The notes under the pieces were generated by a model. That model did not search any database, was not told where the DNA came from, and saw only the letters and a list, made by a program, of their open reading frames with translations. A stretch of DNA of 64,000 nt from contig NC_046679.1 of NCBI RefSeq assembly GCF_009870125.1, forward strand, positions 25,668,001 to 25,732,000. Direction: 5' to 3'. The DNA comes from Drosophila pseudoobscura (taxonomy: Eukaryota; Arthropoda; Insecta; Diptera; Drosophilidae). Made by a program: the position numbers and the translations under genes. Position 1 is the stretch's first letter; every line of letters begins with the position of its first letter. Of this stretch, positions 11,607 through 22,507 are shown piece after piece.

Positions 11607-14301
11607 CAGGCAGTTAGTATTCGGCCTAATTTACTTGGGGCTATTTTAAAGTATACTAAAGTAGCTTCGCCTCTCCAATAAATTGTATCAGAAACCTATA
11701 TGTATGTAGCCCCCCTTTCGGAGCGCACACGAACCAACGGCAAACCGAATCCACAAAGCGCGAAGTTGCTTTTCCAAACGCACTCTAACGGCAAATGGCG
11801 ATGGCGACTGGCAGCCGACTGATCGTCTGTCGTTCCATGGGGAAGTGAGAGTGGGAGCGCGAGAACACATATCGATAATGAAATTAATTTCAGTGTCATG
11901 CTCTTCTGCACACATCATCTGTTCTTCGTCCGGCTCGAGAGAGAAAGATCGAAAGAGAAAGAGAACAGCAACGAACACTATAGTGCCTCGACTACGGGAT
12001 ACCCATATTTGCGGGAACAAAAATCTGTTGATTGTTCTCTATCGAGCGGGCTTCGATTTTCACTTACCCATGTTATACCTCAGCTTCTAATTATACATAT
12101 ATCATTAAATATATTTATTAGTACATAATATAGACGTAGGTCGTCGTCGTCCGAACTTTTATTTTGGCGGGGAATGGCGCACGAGCGAAGCGACTGCATA
12201 GGGGGCTTGTTCCCTAGTATAACAATGTACATAGTGTAATAATTACAAATAAAAAAGTGATTTGTGCTGAGAAAATTATGTATATATGTATGTTCATACA
12301 TAAATATCATCAATGATTATAGACATTAATGAAATATATGTAGATTGGTATGGAATGGGTCTATCAATCTGTATAGTGTCATACTTGCGCACCAAATAAT
12401 AAATCATTTATCTCATCTCGTTTTCTGATGAGAGTGCACAGAATGAATGAAGTGGCACGCCGCACTTTGAATACCCTAAGGGCCCATTCTTCGACTGTGA
12501 AGTGAATTATGATGTATGTGTGTTTACAAAATAACAAACAGTTTCTGATATTGTGGGACAATCTTCTTCAAAAAGTGTCATACAGTGGTATGTGAGCCCA
12601 GAAAATGATATCAATCTAAAGCCTATACACACAGAATTTGAGAATACGTGTGACATACAATGCATTTAAACACGCTGGATCCTCAAGAGAAAACATAAAT
12701 AAAACAAAGCGTAAAAAAATGATGAAGCGGGGCGAGCCAGCAACATATTCGTTGTATGAACTGACATGGCTGAACTACATCTATATGTATAGTATAAATA
12801 TAGTGTGGTTAGTTTAGTAGTCTCATACGAGCATTATCGAAGCACAGTGCTAGTTTGAAAAAAGTATCGGTATTTTTGTGCGATAAGCTGAACTAATCGT
12901 CGTTTTATTTTGAAAATAACAATTTTATAGGCGAGTGTGATTGATTTTAAAAATAATAATCACATCTATGGTTCAAAATACAATAATCAAAGAGGTCTAA
13001 AAATATACATATGCATAGCAGCTTCGTCTTCCCCAGTTTAATCCCCATTACTTTCATCGGGGGCTCCATAATCAAATTCAATCGTATCTAAACATTTGTT
13101 TAGATCTAAACAATATAAGAGACAGACTAAATGACATGCTGTCAACGTACGAAGAAGCTCCCATAGAGCCTGCTGAAAGAAAACGAACACGCTCTCGAAA
13201 AATTCCTATTCCTTTCCTCCCGGAAATTGGTTGCAACAATTGTGGGGCTTTGAAGCATTGCTTGGTTTTTATGATGGTCCCCAACATATCCCATCGTCTT
13301 CCTTATCCTTTCCCTTTTCGCAGAAACGTGATAGCCCTGCGACGTTTATCAATGATAGAGGATACTGAAAGACAAGAGGAAAACCCATGGATACTTGATC
13401 TAAGTTAGTTTGCCGAAAAAGGGAGAAAAGCTTCGGAATATCCTTTTGTAAAACTTCACGCGCTATTCCGACGAGTAAATGTAATCCAAAAGCTTTGTTT
13501 TTTCCCTCTATGTATGTATGCCGCTTCCGCTCTATATCTCTCTCTGTGAGGATACTTCTTATCGGGTATAACAAGTTTTCGAAAGATTGCTGCACTTCGT
13601 ATTAAAACTGCAGAACAAACGATACTAAAATCGATTGGAATTTGGAAAACATCAAGTGCGCCAGCGTTTCATTTGAAAATCCAAAACAGTAGAGGTGGGA
13701 AATCATCGATAGATCCAAATATCGGTGATTGGGAAGCGGAAAAGTTACTATATATAATTCTTGCTCGAAAATACGTAGACATAGTTAATTGGTAAAGCCC
13801 GCATGATGGGTACACCTCGCAGGGCTTCAAAGAATTCCCGCCATACTCTCAGGAAAGGGGACAATATCCATCCCAGTCTCGAATTATATGTACATATGTC
13901 GCATCATGTGTTCGGACCTGGCGGACAACCTGATTTTGGCTTCTACACTACAGTTCAAACAGTGTTGAAAACTAAAATGAAATCACACTGGCGGTATTTT
14001 CCAATTTAGAGCTCATATACATTTTATTTATACATATTTTTTTTTATAAGTTTATTCTGCCTTGTTTGGCGTTTCGTTTCAGCTTCTTGCTAAAGACTGA
14101 AACTAAAATACGGAAAACCCTATAATATATGAAAATATCGAGCTAGCTCAACGAAATTTCGCCCAGAACTTTCAATGAAGACAGGCAGTGTCGGGCTTTC
14201 CAAAGGCATTGATAAATAATATAAAAAGGATGTAGGTAAAGACTGGAATCCACCCACTTCTTATATTTTGTTAGATTTATAATTTATGGTGAGAGTTTTA
14301 C
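11607..14301. other. Interval between the two beta-mannosidase genes
   Basis: This holds the promoter area of copy 1 and the 3' region of copy 2. It is AT-rich. A perfect DRE (TATCGATA) lies at 11870-11877. Minus-strand AATAAA matches at 14051-14056 and 14023-14028, about 250-280 bases past the copy-2 stop, are candidate poly(A) signals. Open frames near 13.1-13.6 kb (90 and 108 codons on opposite strands) and at 13803-14009 show no recognisable domain and I do not call them genes. Confidence 0.55.
11870..11877. promoter_or_regulatory. DRE (DREF-binding site) upstream of beta-mannosidase copy 1
   Basis: TATCGATA, the palindromic core of the DNA replication-related element, lies about 265 bp upstream of the copy-1 start codon. 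DREF/DRE is a known core-promoter motif of broadly expressed Drosophila genes. Use by this gene is inferred from position. Confidence 0.5.
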
Positions 14302-17300
14302 TCAGATTAAATATTGATTCATCGTTTGCACTTTAATGTGCTCGGTTGTCAGCCTCAGGCACTCCGAAGAGTTTTCAAACTCCAGGTGCACTGTTTTTCT
14401 GGGCTCTGTCTGCGTAAAGCCATTTGTCGAGAACTGGTGTCTCTCCTTAAAATAGTCTGGATGGGAGACTTCCAAGTACACAAGCAGAGCTGGATACTTC
14501 ACTGTGATGCGTAGGCTGAAACTGTTGGCATACGGTTGCTTGGCCGTGCTGCAGTCAGGACCCACCACTTCCAGCTGTCAGGGGTAAGTGAAGACATGAT
14601 AGCAATACGATAGGAATATGGCATTCGCACCCACCGCTAATTCCGGATCTTTGATGCCCTTAACGTTCTTTATAGGCACCGGGTAGAAGTAATTTCGTGA
14701 CATTGTCACACCGTTGTTATCTTCCAAGACGATCTCCAGAAAGATTTCTTCCTTCGAGTGGTTTTCGTACAGAAAAGTGTCCAGAGGTATTGGGCGCGCT
14801 TCCAGCTCATTTGAACCCTGCGGATATATTCGATAGATCTACTGCTGGAGCCAGTTGCTGGTTACGGTTACACTCACCAGAGCGAAGGCACGGGCTATAG
14901 TCTTTTTAGCAATGAAGTCTGTCCAGAGATAGGTGTTGATTTTCACGTGGTACAAGCGCGTGTCAGCATGCTCCATGTAGTCCTCCCTTGTGAGCGTCAC
15001 GTTGAGGTTATCCGTATTCTTATCGTACAGGGCAATCACCCTCGTGGGAGCCAAAAAGTCCTTGGCCCAGTAGTAGACTATCTTAAAGTTTCCATAGAAG
15101 TCGATGCAAGACCAGGTGGGTGCCACCCACACGTCATTTAACTGCCACATTAGTGCACCCATTGTCTGGTTCTCAATGCGCAGGGTGCGGAAGAGGTCGA
15201 CTGCCGTCTTGGCGGTCATTGCCTGGGAGACCTGGCTGAAGTATATGAATTCCTGAATATTCTCATCCCAGTTGTGGAGCATGAAAGGCAGTTGGAGGGC
15301 AATCAGCTTAAGTATCGGTATGAATCCCTTGGGATCGTGCTGGTGACTTCGAATGAGCGCAGCTATGCTTTCGTTGGACTCATCTGAGTCCTTGCCCAGC
15401 GCTCGCTGCCAGGTGGAGAACATGGGCAGACTGGCATATCCGAACTCGGATACGAACCGACCGTGTGGGTAGATTTCCGGGTCAAAGCCGTCCTTTTCGT
15501 CTCCCCAAAAGTGGACTTGGAACAAACAAATTTGTGATAAATAATATCAAAGCTTGCAACAGAGCTGGCTTACTATCGCCGAAATTAGGAGATTGAGGAT
15601 CTTTGGCCAGCTCCTTGCCAGACTCTTCAGTACCCAGCGAGGGCGTGGAGATTAAAGGGCCAGGGCGCGGATTGAAATCGTTGCGTGAAATTATATTCAG
15701 CTCGTGCTTCAGAGTGCCCATGAATAGGGCCTGATAGTCCTTCTCAAGGCGCGTCGCATTTTCACCGAACTCCGAGCGATTCTTCACCAGGAAGAGCTCT
15801 ATCTCGTTGTTAGTCACAATCATCGCGAGACTGGGGTGGTACGAGAGTCGCTGCGCATTTTGCATTGTTTCCAGGCAGACAGAAGCCACAAAATCATCGG
15901 TCAGGGGGTAGGCTGCCTTGGAAAATGTCATGTCCTGCCATACCAGGAGGCCGTAGTAGTCTGCCAAGTTGTAGAATGTTTCCGACTCGTAGAGACCGCC
16001 CCCCCACACTCGGATCATGTTCATGTGGACATCGTGGGCCGATTTCAGCAAGTGCTGTACTGTAAAGTGCATTTTATGATTAGCCATCTTCTGCATCTGT
16101 ACAATGATAAGCACTTACTCACCCGTATCCGCCTCTGCTGATAGTTCTGGCAATGTATTGGCCGGTACATAATTGGCACCCTTCATGAAAATCGGATGGC
16201 CGTTCACGCGAAAAAAGAAGGTTCTACCAATCCCTACACAAAGGCAAGGAGAAGGGATGATATGGTTGTGACCATAGAGTGAGGAAAAGTAGTCCTACTC
16301 ACTGTCCACGTCCTCCACCAGCTCAATGGTCCGAAATCCAATCTTCAATAGTTTCTGGGACTCGGTGCGCGAGCTCAGGTTGGGGACTTCGCTGGAGAAG
16401 CACTTCAGTGAAAACAGCACGGGGTAGAGACGTTGCTTGCCATAGCCATTTGGCCACCACAGGGTGACGCGGTCCTGGGGAGAATGGGAAGAAGAACCGG
16501 GATATACCGAACGACTCATTATCTCGTGAATGAATAGGCTTGCGTGTAACGTACCAGGGGAATGTGTATTTTGAACTCGAGAACGGGGGAGGCGTAGTTT
16601 ACCTCTTGCTGATCCATTACAAGTGGTTCGTCCAAGAGCTCACTAAAAGGTCATTGTCATGGATTTTAATTTGCCTATATAATATTTTTTAATTAAGCTC
16701 TGAATACCTGGCATACACCACGAGCTTAGCGTAGAAGTTCTGCAACGCAGGTGAGCTGACAAAGGCCCGACAATCCATCGTCCAGTGCGTGTCATTGCGG
16801 TTGATGGCCACATCGACGTCGCGCAGGATTCCCACCGTGTAGTACTCGATGGTCACTGGCTTCCATATTCCAGACGACAGGGCTACTGGGTTCCACTCCC
16901 CGCCGAAGCTCATTTGCATTTTGCGGAGCATATTTCGATGGCACTCGACATAGCCCAGCGCCATTGGACAGCTGGGGGGAGCACTGGCAGTGCCCGATTC
17001 TTCCAGTTTTTGGAATCGAGTGCGGGCCTCCTGAAGGGGCGAAAGCAGCTCGATTTCCAGGGTATTCTGGCTAGGACTGGGCAGCAGCAAGTGCCCGATG
17101 GCGAACGAGTAACGGATGAACATGTTGTCCGTTTCACCGATCAGCTCACCATTCAGCCACAACTTGGACACGGTGTCGACTCCGTGGAGCGTGAGATTCA
17201 CCAAACTGTCGCTGCCCAATTCGACGCCTATATATCGATCGGTCAGAGTCGACTAATAAAAAAGAAATCAGTTACTTACTGTCGAAGGTGGTGCTGTAAA

Positions 17301-17847
17301 TCCAAGTTTGGTTGGCTATCCAGCTGAGCGCCACATTGTTTTCCTTTTCCAGCAGGTCCCCGTATGTTTCCTTCAGCGCCGTATACACACCACTCGGCAC
17401 CCGGGCCACGTCGATCTTCAGTGCTGAAAATAGAGCGGTTATTTAGATCGAAGCGAAGGCGAAGAATTGTCGCATCTCAAATTGCATCAAAATCACACAG
17501 CCAGCCGTAAGAAGTATTTATAAACAATTAATTAGCGCAGGTTCTACCAGAGACTCAACGTAGACGATGGCATTTTAATCTTATCACAAAAGCAAACACT
17601 CCTGGGGAGGCCATGGCCCGTGCACTACTCGTGCCGTCCATGATGAGTCAATCACATCACAGCGGCAGGTGATAATTTCATCAATTTCGCGTACTCGCAC
17701 TCATTAGACTACAAAGAGGTACTTACAAGAGGTCGCGTTCCTCAATGTCCATTTTGTAAGTTCCTCCACGAGGACAGTTTTGGCTTCCAGAGTGTGGACG
17801 GCGATGGCGATTAGCAAAACGCAACAGGGGTAAAATGTCTTGAACAT
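14302..17847 (-). CDS. Beta-mannosidase, copy 2 (glycoside hydrolase family 2)
   Basis: Ten exons rebuilt from splice sites: 17727-17847, 17280-17423, 16708-17227, 16555-16642, 16303-16474, 16123-16233, 15574-16059, 14878-15515, 14635-14817 and 14302-14574. They give 911 residues in one frame. The signal peptide is at about 1-22 (CCVLLIAIAVHTLEA). Domain order equals copy 1: sugar-binding domain, Ig-like domain (WWPNGYG), barrel (MIRVWGGGLYES), C-terminal domains. The acid/base is E471 (TNNEIE) and the nucleophile E571 (VSEFGY), so it should be an active exo-beta-mannosidase. Around these residues it departs from the usual NENEAAL and EYGFQS, so substrate range may differ. Seven introns match copy 1; two are unique here (after residues 348 and 760) and copy 1 has one not found here. 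The start ATG is the first in frame and gives a clean signal peptide. GATA-type sites flank the promoter. Copy 2 is the more divergent paralogue. Confidence 0.94.
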
Positions 17848-18056
17848 ATTTAATTCGTTTCTGGACAAGCAGCAATTGAACGGATAAACATCTTGTTCGT
17901 GTTTATTTGGCTTTAATTAAAATCTTATCTCTGGCGTGGGTTTTTTGGGTTCTGCGCTCTATGCTTCTTTGAACACACGTTACCGCTCCGGGAACGCTTT
18001 GATTACTGAGCACTTCCAGCAATTTGTGGTCTCCAAAGCATGGACGAACTTATCAG
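17580..18056. promoter_or_regulatory. GATA-site cluster around the copy-2 beta-mannosidase promoter
   Basis: TGATAAG/AGATAAG matches (read on the minus strand) occur at 17580-17586 in intron 1, and upstream of the start codon at 17924-17930 and 18049-18056 (CTGATAAG). This is the known consensus for GATAe and serpent, which drive midgut and fat-body genes. Copy 1 lacks an equally dense cluster close to its start, as far as I read. Regulatory use is inferred. Confidence 0.4.
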
Positions 18057-19378
18057 TTCGACTGGGTGTGGGGAAAATATCAGATGGCTGGCAGTTCGAT
18101 AATGGGTGGAAACAGTTGAAATTGCTACCACATACACTCTCAAGGGATAACGAAATCACGGGAACAAACAAAGGATTCTTAAGGGGACCAGATTGAACAA
18201 TGCAACTGGCATTTCTGATAAATCAGGAATCAGATTCAATTCGTGTAGATGTACATATATAGCAGCCAGAAAAAAGAGTTTCCGATTCCATAATAGCTAA
18301 TAGCTGCGACGATTAGCTCAAGACTAAAAATGCAAGGGTTGACGGGCCAAATGCAGCAAGCTTAGACGCGAGCGAGAGAGTAGGATAGCCCGAGAGCGTT
18401 AGAGCTGCTCGGGGCCGCTGCTAAGTACGAGAGATTGAGATATAAGGAGATATAAATGAAATATTTAAACTGCTTGACCCGACGCATATTATTATGCATG
18501 AGAACAACAATTTTTTAAGGTTACTGCTTAATCTCGGCTGATTTCTGCTGCTGCGGCTTAAGTTACGTCTGGCTGCTGCGATTCTCTCCTTACGACTCTT
18601 TCTTCTTCTCTGTCCGCTGTTGATCTGCTGCTGTTACTACTGCTGTTGCTGCTCATCAGCTGCTCCTATGCTGCTGTTGCTTATCCCCGCTGCCCCCTCA
18701 ATAGGCCGGCTGGCCCATTTTTTCTTACATAAATAATCGTCGTTCGGAACCTATAAGAAGTAGAGCAAAACGAGCTATACAGACTCCTGTGATATCCCAG
18801 GGAGACAATTTTTGACATGCCACCATCTAAAATCAAATCTCAATCTTAATCTCTAAAATCCCTCAATCATAGAAAATGATAATATCAAATAGATTCCAGA
18901 AATGGCTGTCGTGAGACAGGCCGTGAGGCCTCGTTCAGCGTGGCCTAGTGAGAAGATATAGCGGCCGAATAAGGTCGTATGTCTCAGTATGGAAATAGCT
19001 GGAATATTTGTCCCATAGAATGCAAGTACAAGTTACTTATAATTGTATCCTCTCAAATATAATATTATTCTTTAGAGATCAGTGAAAACCTGATTTGATC
19101 TGTTTCTATTCAGGATGTCCGTGGTTGTGAAGCTATCTGGGAACGGGCACATTCCTGGTCGTTTATGGTTTCTATTGTATTTGATTATGTATATATATTG
19201 TATATTATTTTACTAAGAAATAAACTGAAACTGTAGGTGAGTGAGTCCATTTTGGGAATGCGCATATTTATTACTCGTATATTTTCTTTACTATAGTTAA
19301 TGTAGTAGCATAAGTAATAGTAATGGGCATATAATTATTTAAGATAGTATTTACAAAAGCCAAAAGTTGTAGTTGCGT
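17848..19378. other. Non-coding interval upstream of beta-mannosidase copy 2 and downstream of Dsk
   Basis: It contains the copy-2 promoter (GATA sites) on the left and the drosulfakinin 3' UTR on the right. The middle (18.5-18.7 kb) is rich in CTGCTG-type trinucleotides. A frame at 17936-18196 has no recognisable features and overlaps the promoter, so it is not called. Confidence 0.5.
19267..19272 (-). terminator. Poly(A) signal of the drosulfakinin gene
   Basis: AATAAA on the minus strand, about 107 bases past the Dsk stop codon. It is the first canonical signal downstream, so the 3' UTR is probably short. Confidence 0.6.
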
Positions 19379-19798
19379 TTACCGACCAAAGCGCATGTGA
19401 CCGTAATCATCAAACTGGTCGTCGCCGCCCCGCTTTCCGAACCGCATATGACCATAGTCGTCGAAGCGTTTTGACATCGTCCGATCGTCCTCGTTGTCCA
19501 TCAGCAAGTCCAGTTCGATGGGTATTACAGGCCGGGAGATTATTGGAACTCTGTGCCCGAACCCAGTGGATCTCTGGTGGCGTCTGCTGCCGAAGCGTGC
19601 CAACGAGAGCCCGTCCGTATTTCCCGCCTCTGATCCCATCTTGGGATCGAGGTCTTGCAGTCGCCGTTCCTCCTTTCCGACCTCCACGCTGGCTGTCTGG
19701 GACGGTACTGGCAGCACCACCAGCAGATAAAATGTTAAGGCCCAGAGGGGCATCGCCAAGGTGGCAAAATGCGCGCATCCCATTCCGCGGTGTCCCAT
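19379..19798 (-). CDS. Dsk: Drosulfakinin precursor (cholecystokinin/gastrin-like neuropeptides)
   Basis: An intronless 139-residue prepropeptide. The N terminus has a signal sequence with core [11 protein letters not shown] (about residues 20-35). Two sulfakinins are plain. DSK-1, FDDYGHMRF, is at 112-120, followed by the amidation glycine and a KR cleavage site. DSK-2, [14 protein letters not shown], is at 124-137, followed by terminal GR. Both end in HMRF-amide and carry the tyrosine that is sulfated. They act through the CCK-like receptors CCKLR-17D1 and 17D3 to signal satiety, gut motility and aggression, and are made in medial brain neurons and insulin-producing cells. The position of the third peptide (drosulfakinin-0) reads HQRSTGF at 74-80 followed by G-H-R rather than G-R-R, so its release and amidation are doubtful. 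A TATA-like box sits just upstream. Confidence 0.97.
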   Translation of the reverse strand: MGHRGMGCAHFATLAMPLWALTFYLLVVLPVPSQTASVEVGKEERRLQDLDPKMGSEAGNTDGLSLARFGSRRHQRSTGFGHRVPIISRPVIPIELDLLMDNEDDRTMSKRFDDYGHMRFGKRGGDDQFDDYGHMRFGR

Positions 19799-19847
19799 TC
19801 TCGTCTTCGCCCTTACAAGACTGGTTCACTGCTCCAGAAACATCTTC

Positions 19848-19855
19848 TTTTTATA
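19848..19855 (-). promoter_or_regulatory. TATA box of the drosulfakinin gene
   Basis: TATAAAAA on the minus strand, 50 bases before the start codon, with a GCAGT initiator-like sequence about 25 bases downstream. This fits a short 5' UTR and the strongly cell-specific expression known for Dsk. The exact transcription start cannot be fixed by eye. Confidence 0.5.
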
Positions 19856-22483
19856 GAAAATCTGTTATCAGGGAAGCGCCCCTTCCTGTTGTTATTATTG
19901 CGCAGCCATGCTGGCCGCAAAGGTACAGCCCACAATATGAGTACAGCTCAATCGAATTAGCCTTGTGAGGGCTGACATGTGATTGACGTGATTGATTAAA
20001 TCAACCCTCAAGCACCGCGTGCTGCTGTTCTGAAGGAAGAAGTTAATTTAACGAAGTGAAAAACGTGCAGACCTGGATCTACATTTATGCAAACATTTTT
20101 TTTTTTGTAAAGTTTTAATATTAGTGCCGAATAGATTTATATGGAAGCTATCCAACTATCTAGTAGTTTTGCTTCGGATATCCTGACTCTTTTAAGGGTT
20201 CCTTCCTCCCTTTTAAGACTGTATTGGAGCCCGTTCAGACGTTAGTTATGTTATGGTACATTAAGATATAAAAGTTAACGCTGACAATGGGGTCTGCAGC
20301 ATATTTCGAATTCTTATAATAAAGGATGAATTTCCCCTTTCAAATTTGTATGCTGAATTAGAGACTTCTTCAAACCGGATTGAAAAGTAACATATCTGCT
20401 GTTGCCACTGGACTCTGTAACTCAATTGTATTCACACGCCATGGGAACATTATCTTTACATATGTTGTATTTGCACATTCTGATAATATTACCCGTATTG
20501 GAACATTTTGCTTCAATTAGAATGTACGCACGCCCACATTTACATAAACAAATGTGTGTTTATGGACTTGTATACCTTATGGGAAATGATAATGCGGGCG
20601 ATAACAAAATTGTGCTAATAAAACCAGTAAAATATGTGTCAGATTCTATGTTACTTGGGTATTTCGCTCTTCTCTCTAGAAGCCTCCATCTGCAGCACTT
20701 GTCTCACGGGAGACCACTCCAAGGTGTACAATGGATTGATTGCAGTCTGTGATCCCCAAATGGCTACCTTGCCTCAGGTGCCTCATCCTCTCAAAGAACT
20801 GTAGTCTTTTTGCTGTCAATCTCTTTGTGAGTCTGACGCAGCTTTTCCAACTGGGACGGGCCTGCAACTACAAGCTGGAGCAGGCTAACGCAAATCTTTC
20901 AATAGCTAGATTTTCCAGGGCTTAGAGACGAAATACCATGACTGTACAGCCAAGAGAATAACTTGGCAAATAATCTCAACTAGTCAATCTCAAATAATCT
21001 AACTTGAGTCAATAGTTGGGAGGAAACTCCCAGTCGAAACGCTGGTAGTCGTTTCTACCGTATCTTTAAAATTGTGTATTTCAGGGATCTTTCGATTTGC
21101 TCTAATAGTCTCTGAGAAATGGTGGTAAAAAGGGTCGAACAGACCAGAGTTAGAGACAGAAACATACATACACACATAGTCATAGGCATAGATAGGCATA
21201 AAAGAAAACTTAAGAAATAACAGCCGGAGATTGGAGAGTGACGAACCTAGCGGCCATTCATGAGACTAGCACGAGGGCACAAGTGTGGTGCATACTTTTA
21301 GGGTAACGCACAAGTCCCGTTATGCAGCACTGGCCACGTTTCGGAAAAGAAATCTCGCTTGTTGCTGTTTTTGCTCTTTGGCGAAACTAAAATTAGGTTG
21401 AATGAAAATCTGACCGTGGATTTTGGCGCTCGGCTAAGCTAGAATCTCCATCCATTTTAAGGTGCTGGAATTTGGCTAAATATAAAACTACATAGATTTA
21501 AAATAAGAAAATTCGAGTCGCGCTCCATTCAAAGTCTCCTAATGGAAATGGCAATCAATTAGCTTCAATCGTACCTACATAGGCATTCATTCACATGTAT
21601 ATAAATTGCTTTAGAAATAATAATAAAGATGCACATCGTTATCTGTTGGTGCTGGTCTCGGTGAATATTAATGAGCGACCTACAAGCATCTCACATATGT
21701 ATGCATATAGTATGAGTAGGTATACATTTTTGTTGTTGTTAATATGTTCTCATAATATCGGCTAATGGGCCTGATAACCCGTAACCCAGAATTTTGAAAG
21801 CAGGATAATTAATTAAATTTAATTTGTTTCATGCTACATCCCAGCGCTACAATTTAGAATGTAATGCTTATCCAATAAAATTTGAATTACATATTTTATT
21901 ATGTTATAATCGGAATGGCCATACATCTCGTTCTGCCTTATACTAAATGAGTTCATCCAAAACTATTAACCAGAACTCTTTTCCACAGTTACCAAAAATA
22001 TAAAATGCCCAAAAGATTTAATTTTCGTAAATCATGTCGCTATGTCATGACTTTTAACCAAAATGCGGAGTCGTGTTTTCGAGCAGAAATATCATGACAT
22101 GAAGGTTTGATTCCATTAAGAAGAGGTGCGATTGAATGTAAGCCACCCAGTCCGAGCTAATCCAGTCTCCGTTGGTCAAGACTGGAGTGTCAAGTGCTGG
22201 TCTCCGTCCCCCCTTCTTATCGGCCACTCCGAACAGTTTCGCTATGTGACTGTGTAAAGAATTCCACTCGGCGACCGGATTGTCCGCATTCCACAGATTC
22301 AATCGAACAGTTCGTCTCTACACATAGAGAGAAACACCAACACAGGTCTACACAAAAGACCAAATTAACAGCTATACAGAAAAGTATCTACGGGTTGATC
22401 AATAAACAAACCGCAATCCAAGCCCAAGCCCAGTGCTTGCTGCAGTCTAGGCGACTTCGGCTTCCACTCCATTCCATTCCACT

Positions 22484-22507
22484 ACACACACACACACACA
22501 CGCACAC
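22484..22507. repeat. CA dinucleotide microsatellite
   Basis: Alternating CA run with a CG interruption near its right end. Confidence 0.85.

Noticed and set aside
13078-13595. Opposing open frames between the beta-mannosidase copies
   Set aside because: Overlapping frames on both strands with no motif; neither shows splice sites or a signal peptide.
22054-22302. An 82-codon minus-strand frame with balanced composition
   Set aside because: No domain, no neighbouring exons and no promoter evidence; worth a conservation test but not a gene call.
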